A stretch of DNA of 64,000 bases from positions 193,573 through 257,572 of the forward strand of contig JADKJR010000007.1 of the NCBI GenBank assembly GCA_016720925.1, read 5' to 3'. The translations under genes were made by a program, and so were the position numbers. Shown one piece after another: positions 49,618 to 58,415 of this stretch. The notes under the pieces are model-generated. The model worked only from the letters and a program-made list of their open reading frames with translations, had not been told where the DNA came from and ran no database searches. This DNA comes from Betaproteobacteria bacterium (GTDB taxonomy: Bacteria; Pseudomonadota; Gammaproteobacteria; Burkholderiales; Usitatibacteraceae). The first letter of the stretch is position 1. Every line of letters starts with the position of its first letter.

Positions 49618-51936
49618 ATGAGTGCCCGCAAAGATAACGAGATTTTCGACCCGACGGCTGCCGCGCCGCGTTCCTCCACCCCGCAATCCACCCGCTTATC
49701 GCGCCTGATGCGCGAGGCCGGCTGGATTTTCTTCCTCGCGGTCGCGTTTTATCTCCTTCTCATCTTTGCGACTTACCAGCAGAGTGATCCCGGATATTTC
49801 TTCACCGTCAAGGATGGCCCCATCCTTAATAGAGGCGGCTGGATGGGTGCGCAGGTCTCGCATTTCGCATTTGGTATAAACGGGCTATCGGCCTGGTGGT
49901 GGGTGGTGTTTGCCGTTTATGCGGTAATGCGCCTGTTTCATCGTGTCGAAGTCTGGAGCATGTTCGATCACCGCAATGTCGCAATCTCGCTGATTGGATT
50001 CGTGATCCTCCTCATCGCGTCGAGCACACTTGAGGCATTGCGCTTGCATTCACTGACGGTGCCTTTGCCAAATGGGCCAGGTGGCGTCATTGGTAGCTTG
50101 TTCGCAGACGGTATCGAAAAAGGGCTGGGCTTTACCGGCGGCACGATCCTGCTTCTGGCCGCCTGTGCCGGCGCGATATCTGTCTTCAGCGGCCTGTCAT
50201 GGATAAAGCTTGCGGAAAAGGTCGGCACCGGTGTGGAATGGCTTTGGCTGAGTACGAAAGCAAAGCTCGAGGCGCGCCGTGATCGCTCCGTCGGCGAACA
50301 CGCGGTTGAGGCGCGTGAAGAAAAAGTTGAGGAGATGAAACGGATCATTGAGGATCATCCGCCGATCCGCATTGAGCCGACCGTGACGGAGATTCCCCAA
50401 TCCGAGCGCGTGCGCAAGGAAAAGCAAGCTCCGCTTTTCTCGGATCTGCCCGATTCGCCGCTGCCACCCATCGCTTTGCTCGACCCGGCTGACGCGAGTA
50501 TCGAGCGACCTAGCAACGAGACGCTTGAATTCACTTCGCGTCTGATCGAACGCAAATTGCTGGATTTCAATGTGCAGGCGAAAGTAGTTGCCGCGCATCC
50601 CGGGCCGGTTATCACGCGTTATGAAATCGAACCTGCCGTTGGTGTGAAGGGCTCGCAGATTGTAAACCTGTCTCGCGATCTCGCGCGTGCATTGTCGGTC
50701 ACCTCCATCCGCGTGGTCGAGACCATTCCCGGTACCTCGCACATGGGCCTGGAAATTCCGAATCCGAAGCGCGAAATTGTGCGCCTGTCGGAAATTCTCG
50801 GCTCTGAGGTTTACGGTACATCGCATTCGAAACTCGCAATCGCGATGGGCAAGGATATTGCCGGGCGGGCCGTTGTCGCCGACCTTGCCAAGATGCCGCA
50901 TGTACTCGTCGCGGGAACCACCGGGTCGGGAAAATCGGTCGCGATCAACGCGATGATTTTGTCTCTGGTGTACAAGGCGACGGCCAACGAAGTGCGGCTG
51001 ATCCTGATCGACCCGAAGATGCTGGAACTTTCAGTCTACGAAGGCATCCCGCATTTGCTCTCACCGGTGGTCACCGACATGCGGCTCGCGGGCTACGCGT
51101 TGAACTGGTGCGTATCGGAAATGGACCGGCGATACAAACTGATGAGTGCCGTCGGTGTGCGCAACATCGCGGGCTACAACACCAAGATCCGCGAGGCCAA
51201 GGAAAAAGGCCAGCCGCTTCCACATCCGTTCTCGCTGACGCCGGATGCGCCGGAGCCTCTTGAACCATTGCCGCTGATCGTCGTCGTCATCGACGAGTTG
51301 GCCGACATGATGATGGTGGTCGGCAAGAAAGTGGAGGAACTGATTGCCCGGCTGGCGCAAAAGGCGCGCGCATCAGGTATCCATCTTGTCCTCGCCACGC
51401 AGCGTCCGAGCGTTGATGTGATTACCGGCCTGATCAAGGCCAATGTGCCGACGCGGGTGGCCTTCCAGGTATCCTCCAAAATCGATTCACGAACCATCCT
51501 TGACCAACAGGGGGCCGAGGCGCTGCTGGGGCAGGGCGACATGCTGTATCTGCCGCCGGGCACCGGCATGCCGCAGCGCGTCCACGGTGCGTTTGTCGGT
51601 GACGCCGAGGTGCACCGTGTGGTTGAACATTTGAAGCGGCAGGGAGATCCACAGTACATCGAAGGCATCCTCGATTCGCCGGAAGAATCACTGGAACTGC
51701 CGGAAGGCGGCAACAGTGGGGCGGCTGAATCCGATCCGCTTTACGACCAGGCCGTGCAAGTGGTATTGCAGAACAAGCGCGCATCAATTTCGCTGGTGCA
51801 GCGACATTTGCGCATCGGTTATAACCGCGCGGCACGTTTGCTTGAGGATATGGAAAAAGCCGGGCTCGTGTCTACGATGCAATCCAATGGCAATCGGGAA
51901 ATTTTGGCACCGAATCGCAGTGTTGAGGGCGGCTGA
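49618..51936 (+). CDS. ftsK: DNA translocase FtsK
   Basis: A 772-residue FtsK with four N-terminal membrane helices (about residues 30-190), a short linker and the motor domain. Walker A is VAGTTGSGKSVAIN (about residue 433), Walker B is LIVVVIDELADMMMV, and the C-terminal gamma winged helix (ASISLVQRHLRIGYNRAARL) reads KOPS sites. It couples chromosome dimer resolution to septation. lolA follows 5 bp later, the usual order. Confidence 0.96.
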   Translation: MSARKDNEIFDPTAAAPRSSTPQSTRLSRLMREAGWIFFLAVAFYLLLIFATYQQSDPGYFFTVKDGPILNRGGWMGAQVSHFAFGINGLSAWWWVVFAVYAVMRLFHRVEVWSMFDHRNVAISLIGFVILLIASSTLEALRLHSLTVPLPNGPGGVIGSLFADGIEKGLGFTGGTILLLAACAGAISVFSGLSWIKLAEKVGTGVEWLWLSTKAKLEARRDRSVGEHAVEAREEKVEEMKRIIEDHPPIRIEPTVTEIPQSERVRKEKQAPLFSDLPDSPLPPIALLDPADASIERPSNETLEFTSRLIERKLLDFNVQAKVVAAHPGPVITRYEIEPAVGVKGSQIVNLSRDLARALSVTSIRVVETIPGTSHMGLEIPNPKREIVRLSEILGSEVYGTSHSKLAIAMGKDIAGRAVVADLAKMPHVLVAGTTGSGKSVAINAMILSLVYKATANEVRLILIDPKMLELSVYEGIPHLLSPVVTDMRLAGYALNWCVSEMDRRYKLMSAVGVRNIAGYNTKIREAKEKGQPLPHPFSLTPDAPEPLEPLPLIVVVIDELADMMMVVGKKVEELIARLAQKARASGIHLVLATQRPSVDVITGLIKANVPTRVAFQVSSKIDSRTILDQQGAEALLGQGDMLYLPPGTGMPQRVHGAFVGDAEVHRVVEHLKRQGDPQYIEGILDSPEESLELPEGGNSGAAESDPLYDQAVQVVLQNKRASISLVQRHLRIGYNRAARLLEDMEKAGLVSTMQSNGNREILAPNRSVEGG

Positions 51937-51972
51937 ATTTTATGAAATTCAAACAGAATCAAGAATTAAAAG

Positions 51973-52044
51973 CCGTCATTCCTGCGAAGGCGGGAATCCA
52001 ATTTCGCAACGTACCCTGGATTCCCGCCTTCGCGGGAATGACGG
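51973..52044. repeat. GCGAAGGCGGGAAT-type inverted repeat at the start of lolA
   Basis: Arms of 28 bp (CGTCATTCCTGCGAAGGCGG... and ...CCGCCTTCGCGGGAATGACG) with one mismatch surround a 16-bp loop. This resembles the widespread proteobacterial repeats of dRS3/NEMIS style. Both arms are open in the lolA frame (VIPAKAGIQ and WIPAFAGMT), and the right arm contains the ATG at 52038. Only one copy was noticed in the window. Confidence 0.88.
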
Positions 52045-52682
52045 GCGCTACGCTTAGACATCTGGCCGCCAAGTCGATATTTTCTTTCGCCGCCACTTTT
52101 TCACTTTCATCCTTCGCAAATGCCATCGCCGATTTCCAGTCTTTCGTCTCCACCGTTCAATCCGGACGCGCCAATTTCGAACAGTCCGTGTTCGACGCCA
52201 AAGATAAACCGATGCAAAAAAGCAATGGCACGCTCGTCTTTACGCGCCCCGGCAAGTTTCGTTTTACCTATGAAAAACCCGCGCAACTAATTGTCGGTGA
52301 CGGCAAGAAAGTTTCATTCTTTGATCAGGACCTGAATCAGGTCACCATCAAAAAGCTCGACCAGGCTTTTTCTGGCACACCGGCTGCGCTGCTGGCGGGC
52401 AAGGGCGAAATCGACAAGGCGTTTACCCTGGTGGCCTCGGGTGACACCGACGAGCACGGGGACCGCATCGAGTGGCTCGATGCGCTGCCACGCCAAAAAG
52501 ACGCTGGTATCGAAAAAATGCGGGTCGGATTTCGTAAGGGAGAGCTGGCGGCAATGGAACTGAATGACGCATTCGGTAACCGGACGCGACTCACGTTTAC
52601 AATATTCGAACGCAATCCGAAAATTGACGCGAAGGCATATGTATTCACTCCGCCAAAGGGCGCCGACATCATCGGCGAGTAG
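52038..52682 (+). CDS. lolA: outer-membrane lipoprotein carrier protein LolA
   Basis: A periplasmic chaperone that ferries lipoproteins from the LolCDE complex to LolB. From ATG 52038 the protein is 214 residues: MTGATLRHLAAKSIFSFAAT continues into a normal signal peptide ending SSFANA, then the mature LolA fold (SGRANFEQSVFDAKDKPMQK, GTLVFTRPGKFRFTYEKP, KLDQAFSGTPAALLAGKG). An alternative ATG at 51942, 5 bp after ftsK, adds 32 residues encoded mostly by the inverted repeat and would bury the signal peptide. The repeat apparently inserted into the signal-peptide coding region and its right arm now gives the better start. Confidence 0.9.
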   Translation: MTGATLRHLAAKSIFSFAATFSLSSFANAIADFQSFVSTVQSGRANFEQSVFDAKDKPMQKSNGTLVFTRPGKFRFTYEKPAQLIVGDGKKVSFFDQDLNQVTIKKLDQAFSGTPAALLAGKGEIDKAFTLVASGDTDEHGDRIEWLDALPRQKDAGIEKMRVGFRKGELAAMELNDAFGNRTRLTFTIFERNPKIDAKAYVFTPPKGADIIGE

Positions 52683-52762
52683 GCGAAGCCGCTCGTCGCA
52701 AATAGCAATCGAGACTTCAACGAAATTGCACCTCCCAATTCTCCACTTACACCGCTGAGCCC

Positions 52763-53869
52763 ATGAAAACCAAAGCTGCCATCGCCTGGAAAGCCGGTGC
52801 ACCCTTGACGATTGAAGAAGTTGACTTGCAAGGCCCGCAAGCGGGCGAAGTGCTGGTGGAAATCAAGGCAACGGGTATTTGCCACACTGACTACTACACA
52901 CTGTCGGGTGCCGATCCCGAGGGATTGTTTCCCGCCATTCTCGGGCACGAGGGCGCGGGTGTAGTGGTCGACGTCGGCGCAGGCGTCAAAAGCCTGAAGA
53001 AGGGCGATCACGTCATTCCGCTGTACACGCCGGAATGCCGCCAGTGCAAATTCTGCCTGTCGCGCAAGACCAACCTCTGCCAATCGATCCGTGCCACGCA
53101 GGGCAAGGGCCTGATGCCCGATGCCACCAGCCGTTTCTCCATTGGTGGGAAGCCGGTGCTGCATTACATGGGTACGTCCACGTTCTCAAATTACACCGTG
53201 GTGCCTGAAATTGCGCTCGCCAAGATTCGTGAAGACGCCCCCTTTGACAAGGTTTGCTATATCGGCTGCGGCGTGACCACCGGCATTGGCGCCGTGATCT
53301 TTTCAGCCAAGGTTGAGGCGGGCGCCAATGTCGTGGTGTTTGGCTTGGGCGGTATCGGGCTGAATGTGATTCAGGGCGCGAAAATGGTCGGCGCCGACAA
53401 GATCATCGGCGTGGATTTGAATCCGGCCCGCGAGGCACTCGCTCGCAAATTCGGCATGACACATTTTGTCAATCCGAAAAACGTTGAAAATGTCGTCGAC
53501 GCCATTGTGCAATTAACCGATGGCGGCGCCGACTACAGCTTTGAATGCATCGGCAATACCAAGACCATGCGCCAGGCGCTGGAGTGCTGTCACAAGGGCT
53601 GGGGACGATCGATCATCATCGGTGTGGCGGAGGCTGGAGCCGAAATCAGCACGCGACCGTTCCAACTGGTGACCGGCCGCAAGTGGGAAGGCTCGGCATT
53701 CGGCGGTGCGCGTGGCCGCACCGACGTACCGAGGATTGTCGACTGGTACATGGAAGGCAAGATCAATATCGACGATCTGATCACTCACACCTTGCCGCTG
53801 GAGCGGATCAATGACGGCTTTGATCTGATGAAAAGTGGAGAATCGATTCGCTCCGTCGTGATTTACTGA
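52763..53869 (+). CDS. frmA: S-(hydroxymethyl)glutathione dehydrogenase (class III alcohol dehydrogenase)
   Basis: A 368-residue zinc alcohol dehydrogenase that oxidises the glutathione adduct of formaldehyde to S-formylglutathione. Catalytic zinc ligands include Cys40 and His62 (TGICHTDYYTLSG and ILGHEGAG); the structural zinc site is Cys92, Cys95, Cys98 and Cys106. VFGLGGIGLNVIQGAKMVGA is the NAD motif, and TRPFQLVTGRKWEGSAFGG is a class III signature. Its stop overlaps the start of the esterase gene for the next step. Confidence 0.96.
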   Translation: MKTKAAIAWKAGAPLTIEEVDLQGPQAGEVLVEIKATGICHTDYYTLSGADPEGLFPAILGHEGAGVVVDVGAGVKSLKKGDHVIPLYTPECRQCKFCLSRKTNLCQSIRATQGKGLMPDATSRFSIGGKPVLHYMGTSTFSNYTVVPEIALAKIREDAPFDKVCYIGCGVTTGIGAVIFSAKVEAGANVVVFGLGGIGLNVIQGAKMVGADKIIGVDLNPAREALARKFGMTHFVNPKNVENVVDAIVQLTDGGADYSFECIGNTKTMRQALECCHKGWGRSIIIGVAEAGAEISTRPFQLVTGRKWEGSAFGGARGRTDVPRIVDWYMEGKINIDDLITHTLPLERINDGFDLMKSGESIRSVVIY

Positions 53870-54720
53870 TGATTGAAACCATCAGCGAACACGCCTGCTT
53901 CGGTGGCGTGCAGGGTTTTTATCAGCATCGGTCCACCGCTGTCGGCTTGCCGATGCGCTTCGCGGTCTATCAACCGCCGCAGGCAAAGCAGGGCGCCGTG
54001 CCTGTGTTGTTCTTTCTCGCCGGTCTCACCGCGACCGAAGAGACCTTCATGATCAAGGCCGGCGCCCAGCGATTGGCGGCGGAGTATGGCCTGATGCTGG
54101 TCACCACCGATACCAGCCCGCGCAATACCGGCATCGAAGGCGCGACCCTGGATTGGGATTTCGGCGAAGGTGCGGGCTTTTATCTCGATGCCACTGAGGC
54201 GCCATGGAGCAAGCACTTCCGCATGGAGACCTACGTTGTCGACGAATTGCGCGAGATGATCGTGGCGAATTTTCCCGCGCATGCCGATCGCATCGGCATT
54301 TTCGGGCACTCGATGGGCGGCCACGGCGCGCTAACCCTGGCCCTTCGTCACACCGACGTGTATCGCTCGGTCTCGGCATTCGCGCCGATCTGCGCGCCGA
54401 TGCAATGTCCGTGGGGCGAAAATGCGCTGGAAAACTATCTGGGGACTGACCGCCAAGCCTGGTCGCAACACGATGCAAGCGAGCTATTGCGCCAACGAAA
54501 GACGCCGTTTCCGGCAGGCATCCTGATCGATCAGGGTGGCGCCGACAAATTTCTCGAACAGCAGCAACTCCGGCCGGAATTGTTCGAAGCGGCCTGCGCG
54601 GCAGCGGAACAGCCGCTCACCCTGAGGCGCCACCCCGGCTATGACCACGGCTATTTTTTCATTTCCACGTTCATTGCCGATCACCTGGCGTTCCATTCCG
54701 CCAATTTGAAGGCTCGCTAG
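53869..54720 (+). CDS. fghA: S-formylglutathione hydrolase
   Basis: A 283-residue alpha/beta hydrolase that splits S-formylglutathione to formate and glutathione, completing the formaldehyde route. The nucleophile is Ser148 in FGHSMGGHGALTLALRH; QGGADKFLEQQQL carries the acid and HPGYDHGYFFISTFI the His. It overlaps frmA by one base (TGATG). Formate made here would be the substrate of the formate dehydrogenase at 29.5-34.5 kb. Confidence 0.96.
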   Translation: MIETISEHACFGGVQGFYQHRSTAVGLPMRFAVYQPPQAKQGAVPVLFFLAGLTATEETFMIKAGAQRLAAEYGLMLVTTDTSPRNTGIEGATLDWDFGEGAGFYLDATEAPWSKHFRMETYVVDELREMIVANFPAHADRIGIFGHSMGGHGALTLALRHTDVYRSVSAFAPICAPMQCPWGENALENYLGTDRQAWSQHDASELLRQRKTPFPAGILIDQGGADKFLEQQQLRPELFEAACAAAEQPLTLRRHPGYDHGYFFISTFIADHLAFHSANLKAR

Positions 54721-55007
54721 CTGACACTCTCGAAGTGTTCGACACTCGGAAACGGATCGTAGAAATGATGCAGCAGCGCCTTCCAGCGCTGATAGTCGCC
54801 GGATTGCCGGAAACCGATTGTGTGATCTTCAAGGGTCTGCCAGCGCACCAGCAATACATACCGGTTGGGCTTTTCAATCCCGCGCTGCAATTCATGCGAA
54901 ACGTAGCCCGGCATGGCGGAAATAATTGCCGCGGCCTGCTGGAATGCCGATTCGAACTCTTGCGCCAGTGCAGGGCGCAACTCGAGCGTGGCGATTTCGA
55001 GGATCAC
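54717..55007 (-). CDS. antibiotic biosynthesis monooxygenase (ABM) family protein
   Basis: A 96-residue dimeric alpha-beta barrel domain protein: ILEIATLELRPALAQEFESA, YVSHELQRGIEKPNRYVLLV, RWQTLEDHTIGFRQS and a C-terminal FYDPFPSVEHF. Such proteins act as small oxygenases, isomerases or haem-binding units; the pattern gives no substrate. It overlaps the PEP mutase-like gene by 4 bp and is convergent with fghA, with the stop codons overlapping. Confidence 0.82.
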   Translation of the reverse strand: MILEIATLELRPALAQEFESAFQQAAAIISAMPGYVSHELQRGIEKPNRYVLLVRWQTLEDHTIGFRQSGDYQRWKALLHHFYDPFPSVEHFESVS

Positions 55008-55822
55008 GGCCGCATGAAATCGTTTACGCCACGCGACGGCAATGTACGGTCGAGATAGTCGAACGTACCCCGGTCCCTGATTTCCTGCGCCGCATCGATC
55101 AGCCCGGTCATCGCCGCTCGAAACAGCGAGGTGGCGAGGCTGATGCGTTTGACCCCGGCCGCTTCAAGTTCGGCCACGCTGAAGGAGCGGCCCTTGATGC
55201 CGACCATGAAATTGACCGGTTTCGATACTGCCGCGCAGACTGCACGCACCGAGGCCAGGTCAGGCAAACCTGGCGCGAACAGCACATCCGCGCCGATCCG
55301 CTCATAGGCTTGCAGGCGTTTGATCGTGTCGTCCAGATCCGGGTTCCCGCAAAGATAATTTTCAGCTCGCGCCGTCAACGTAAAGGCGAAAGGCAGCGCC
55401 CGTGCTACTTCAGCCGCCGCCGCGATGCGTTCCGTCGCCAGGCCGATGTCGAACAATGGACGTGACCTGTCGCCGGTGGCATCCTCGATCGAACCACCGA
55501 CCAATCCGGCCTCCGCGCCAAGGCGAATGGTCTCCGCTACGACCGCAGGGGAATCACCGAAGCCTTTTTCCAGGTCGGCCGCCAAGGGCAGGTCGGTCGC
55601 GGCGACGATGGTGCGGATCTGCGTCAGCGCTTCTTCGCGTGTGACGCTGCCATCACGACGCCCGAGCACGCCGGCCGACGCACCGCTCGACGTCGCGAGT
55701 GCCTGAAAGCCAAGTCCGGCGAGGATGCGGGCGGAACCGCCATCCCATGGATTCGGCATGACGAACGCCCCGGTACGCAGGTGCAATGCGCGGAAACGGT
55801 TGGCTCTTTCGGTTTGGCTCAT
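55004..55822 (-). CDS. isocitrate lyase/PEP mutase family protein
   Basis: A 272-residue TIM-barrel enzyme: MPNPWDGGSARILAGLGFQA, ADLEKGFGDSPAVVAETIRL and GGSIEDATGDRSRPLFDI contain the metal-binding Asp and Glu residues. The catalytic KKCGH motif of isocitrate lyase is absent, so it is closer to the oxaloacetate-decarboxylase or carboxyPEP-mutase-like group. Substrate unknown. It probably shares a transcript with the ABM gene. Confidence 0.87.
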   Translation of the reverse strand: MSQTERANRFRALHLRTGAFVMPNPWDGGSARILAGLGFQALATSSGASAGVLGRRDGSVTREEALTQIRTIVAATDLPLAADLEKGFGDSPAVVAETIRLGAEAGLVGGSIEDATGDRSRPLFDIGLATERIAAAAEVARALPFAFTLTARAENYLCGNPDLDDTIKRLQAYERIGADVLFAPGLPDLASVRAVCAAVSKPVNFMVGIKGRSFSVAELEAAGVKRISLATSLFRAAMTGLIDAAQEIRDRGTFDYLDRTLPSRGVNDFMRP

Positions 55823-55907
55823 GGTTGCGAGTCTCCCACGTCATTGTATTTGGAATCCGTTATGGGTGCGCCGAACTCGTCGCGCAATCACGGCAATCTG
55901 GTGAATC

Positions 55908-56816
55908 TCAAGCGGATTTGCGGGTGACAAACAGCCCGCTTCTAGCCTCCCCGGTAATGGCGACGACACAGGGGTGAGTTACGCGGCGCTCGATCGAAAT
56001 CGCGAAAAACTCCTCGAAGATTTCCTTGGTTCTCCCCAGGGTTTTCACGCCGTACTGCTTTTCGATCTCCGATTCGAGAACGCTTGGTCCGATGAACACG
56101 CCTGCGCCACGCTGCCCGAAGGCTTTCATCAATGCGCTGTCGTCGAACTCCCCGACCACGAGGAGCCGCAGTTTGTTCGCCTCGCACCACCGATCCAGCC
56201 GTGATCGAATTGCCGCGTCCATCCCCGGAACGAGCATCGGGACGCCGTCGAGACAGGCTGGAAAGTTTCCCCTGCTATTCTTGCAGAGTGCGGCGGATGC
56301 GAAGAAGCTTATCCCCGATTCTCCGAGCCGGTGATTAAACGCATTCACGCTTACCCTGGGGGGGATCGGCGCGTCTGCGATAACTAGGTCCAGCCGATGC
56401 CCGGCAAGTTCCGTGAGCAAGCTGTCGAGTTTCCCTTCGCGGCACACAATACGCACAGGAGTGGCAATTCGGGTCGCGGGTTCGGTCAGGTGATAGGCGA
56501 TCGACTTGGGAACCGCATCGGCCACACCGACCCTAAACTCGATTGGCCGTCCGGCCGCCGGGTAGTTTCGGAGCGACTCCTCCAATTCGGACCCAAGGGC
56601 AAAGATCTCATTCGCGTAGCCGAAGGCGAGCCGGCCCGCTTCCGTCAATTCGAGATTACGGCCGCGTTTGGTGAACAACGGTGTTCCAAGCCGTTCTTCA
56701 AGCAGCCCGATTTGCCCGCTGAGGGTCTGCGGAGTCAGATGCACCTGCTCACTCGCACGCGCGATGCCGCCCGCTTTGGCAACCTGCCAGAAGTAGCGCA
56801 AATGCTTGAAGTTCAT
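55908..56816 (-). CDS. nhaR: LysR family regulator, NhaR type
   Basis: A 302-residue LysR regulator. The N-terminal MNFKHLRYFWQVAKAGGIAR followed by ASEQVHLTPQTLSGQI is almost identical in form to NhaR, the Na+-responsive activator of nhaA. The ligand domain runs from about residue 90 (FRVGVADAVPKSIAYHL). ATG 56816 is chosen over the longer frame because it begins the HTH at the normal place. No nhaA lies next to it; the divergent neighbour is terC. The intergenic region holds repeated ATTCGAA boxes that could be its binding sites. Confidence 0.87.
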   Translation of the reverse strand: MNFKHLRYFWQVAKAGGIARASEQVHLTPQTLSGQIGLLEERLGTPLFTKRGRNLELTEAGRLAFGYANEIFALGSELEESLRNYPAAGRPIEFRVGVADAVPKSIAYHLTEPATRIATPVRIVCREGKLDSLLTELAGHRLDLVIADAPIPPRVSVNAFNHRLGESGISFFASAALCKNSRGNFPACLDGVPMLVPGMDAAIRSRLDRWCEANKLRLLVVGEFDDSALMKAFGQRGAGVFIGPSVLESEIEKQYGVKTLGRTKEIFEEFFAISIERRVTHPCVVAITGEARSGLFVTRKSA

Positions 56817-57136
56817 TGATTTTATCCTTCTGTTTACTCGAAGAATCGGTATGGATTGTACGATTTTGCACGAAGTATTAGCACACGTGCGTGCCGTGGA
56901 GAGGTGATTGTCCGGAAAGAAAAAGTAGCAGCAAGCCGGCCTTGCCAGGTCCATTCGAAGAATCGGATATTTCGTCCAATTCTATTGAAGCCGAAGTGAC
57001 GACTGGCCAGCCATCTTGGGGTAACGCGAAACAACTCATCGGTTTATTCGAATGATCATCATCAATAATTCGAATATACGTGAAGTGAATGCGCTCCTAC
57101 ACTTTTCCCTGTACCAACCGATCTGCAAGACTGGCC
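56817..57136. promoter_or_regulatory. 320-bp divergent control region with four ATTCGAA-like boxes
   Basis: No gene is seen. The segment holds ACTCGAAGAATCGGTAT (56836-56852), ATTCGAAGAATCGGATAT (56953-56970), and two perfect palindromes ATTCGAAT (57046-57053 and 57068-57075) 22 bp apart, about two helical turns. The boxes lie between the divergent LysR regulator and terC, as expected for LysR sites, but this is a reading by eye. No convincing yybP-ykoY manganese riboswitch was found before terC. Confidence 0.5.
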
Positions 57137-57904
57137 ATGGACATCATTTCCCTCGAATTTCTTACCGCGCTTCTCGCGATCATCGTCATTGACCTGGTGC
57201 TGGCGGGCGACAACGCGATTGTGATCGCGCTCGCGGCGCGCAGCCTGCCGCCGCATTTGCAGAAGCGCGCGATCGTCTGGGGCGCCGTCGGGGCGATTGT
57301 GGTACGTAGCGCAATGACGCTGGTCGTGGTCTGGCTACTCAAGATTCCCGGGCTGCTGCTGGCGGGCGGAGCACTGCTCGTATGGATTGCTTATCGCTTG
57401 CTGCTGCCTGAAAGCGTCAACGGCGAACACGAAGGCAACAAGGTCAAAGCGGCGGTCGGCTTCTGGGGCGCGATCCAGACCATCGTCGTTGCGGACATGG
57501 TGATGGGGTTGGATAACGTTCTTGCGGTCGCCGGCGCGGCGCAAGGCAGCTACTTGCTGGTGGTGATCGGCCTTTTGATCAGTGTGCCGATCGTGGTCTG
57601 GGGCAGTACGATCATGCTCACATGGGTAGAACGTTTTCCGGCAATCGTCTATTTGGGCGCCGGCGTACTCGCGATGACGGCTGCCAAGATGATCATCAGC
57701 GAACCATTCCTGAAGGATACCTTTGCCGCCAACGGTGCGGCGTCGGTGCTCCTGTACCTCGCGGTTATCGGCGGGGTGCTGTGGACAGGATTCGTAAAGA
57801 ACCACCGCAAGCTTGAGTCGCGCATTTCTGCACGCCTCGCGGTACTGGCCCGCCAGATCAAGGCGGAACGCGATGATATCGTCGCAACTGAAGGAGGTCA
57901 CGCC
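57137..57904 (+). CDS. TerC family membrane protein
   Basis: A protein of about 250 residues with seven to nine membrane helices. FLTALLAIIVIDLVLAGDNA and GLDNVLAVAGAAQGSYLLVV carry the conserved Asp-Asn pairs (AGDN and GLDN) of TerC/Alx metal exporters, often linked to manganese or tellurite. A TGA stop at 57889-57891 lies in another frame just before the GAAGGAGG ribosome site of the next gene; in the given frame the sequence reads through into the stress protein. Either the two are fused or one indel hides the terC stop. I end the feature at the next ATG. Confidence 0.85.
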
Positions 57905-58415
57905 ATGATGAAAGTCCTTGTTCCTGTCGACGGTTCGCGCAACTCGGAATATGCATTGCGACATGTCGCCAAAGAATTCATGAGGAACCGGGATGGAGGT
58001 TCATCTGCTCAACGTCCAGCCAAAGCTGTCACGCCACGTTGGACAGTTTCTCAGCAAGAAGACGCGCGATTGCTTTCACCACGATGAGGCCGAGAAGGCG
58101 CTGCAACCCGCCAGGGCCCTGATCGAAAAGTTTGGCATTCCGTATACCGCCCACGAGCGGGTCGGCGCCAAGGCCCCTGCTATTGCGGACGAGGCTCGGC
58201 GCCTCCAATGCGACCGGATCATCATGAGCACTTCGCGCAAAAACTCGCTCACCCGCATGATCGAGGACTCGACCACCGACAAGGTGCTCGAACAGACCAC
58301 TATCCCGGTCGAGTTGATTGCCGGCGACGCAATGTCAAAGCTCGAGCGCTATGGCCTGCCCACCGGCTTGGGCGCTGCATTCGCGCTGCTGGTCGCGGCC
58401 GTCGCGACGGACTGA
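57905..58415 (+). CDS. universal stress protein (UspA family), frameshifted
   Basis: A UspA-fold protein of about 170 residues with a strong ribosome site (AAGGAGG) before ATGATG at 57905. It begins VLVPVDGSRNSEYALRHVAK in one frame and continues MEVHLLNVQPKLSRHVGQFL, RLQCDRIIMSTSRKNSLTRM and TTIPVELIAGDAMSKLERYG in the next, with an extra base in the GGG at 57990-57992. The C-terminus has an extra hydrophobic segment (GLGAAFALLVAAVATD). Universal stress proteins beside TerC are common in betaproteobacteria. Function unknown beyond nucleotide binding in the family. Confidence 0.78.

Noticed and set aside
56990..57136. Possible yybP-ykoY manganese riboswitch before terC
   Set aside because: TerC genes are often controlled this way, but I could not find the conserved loops or a matching hairpin layout; the region is better explained by ATTCGAA boxes.
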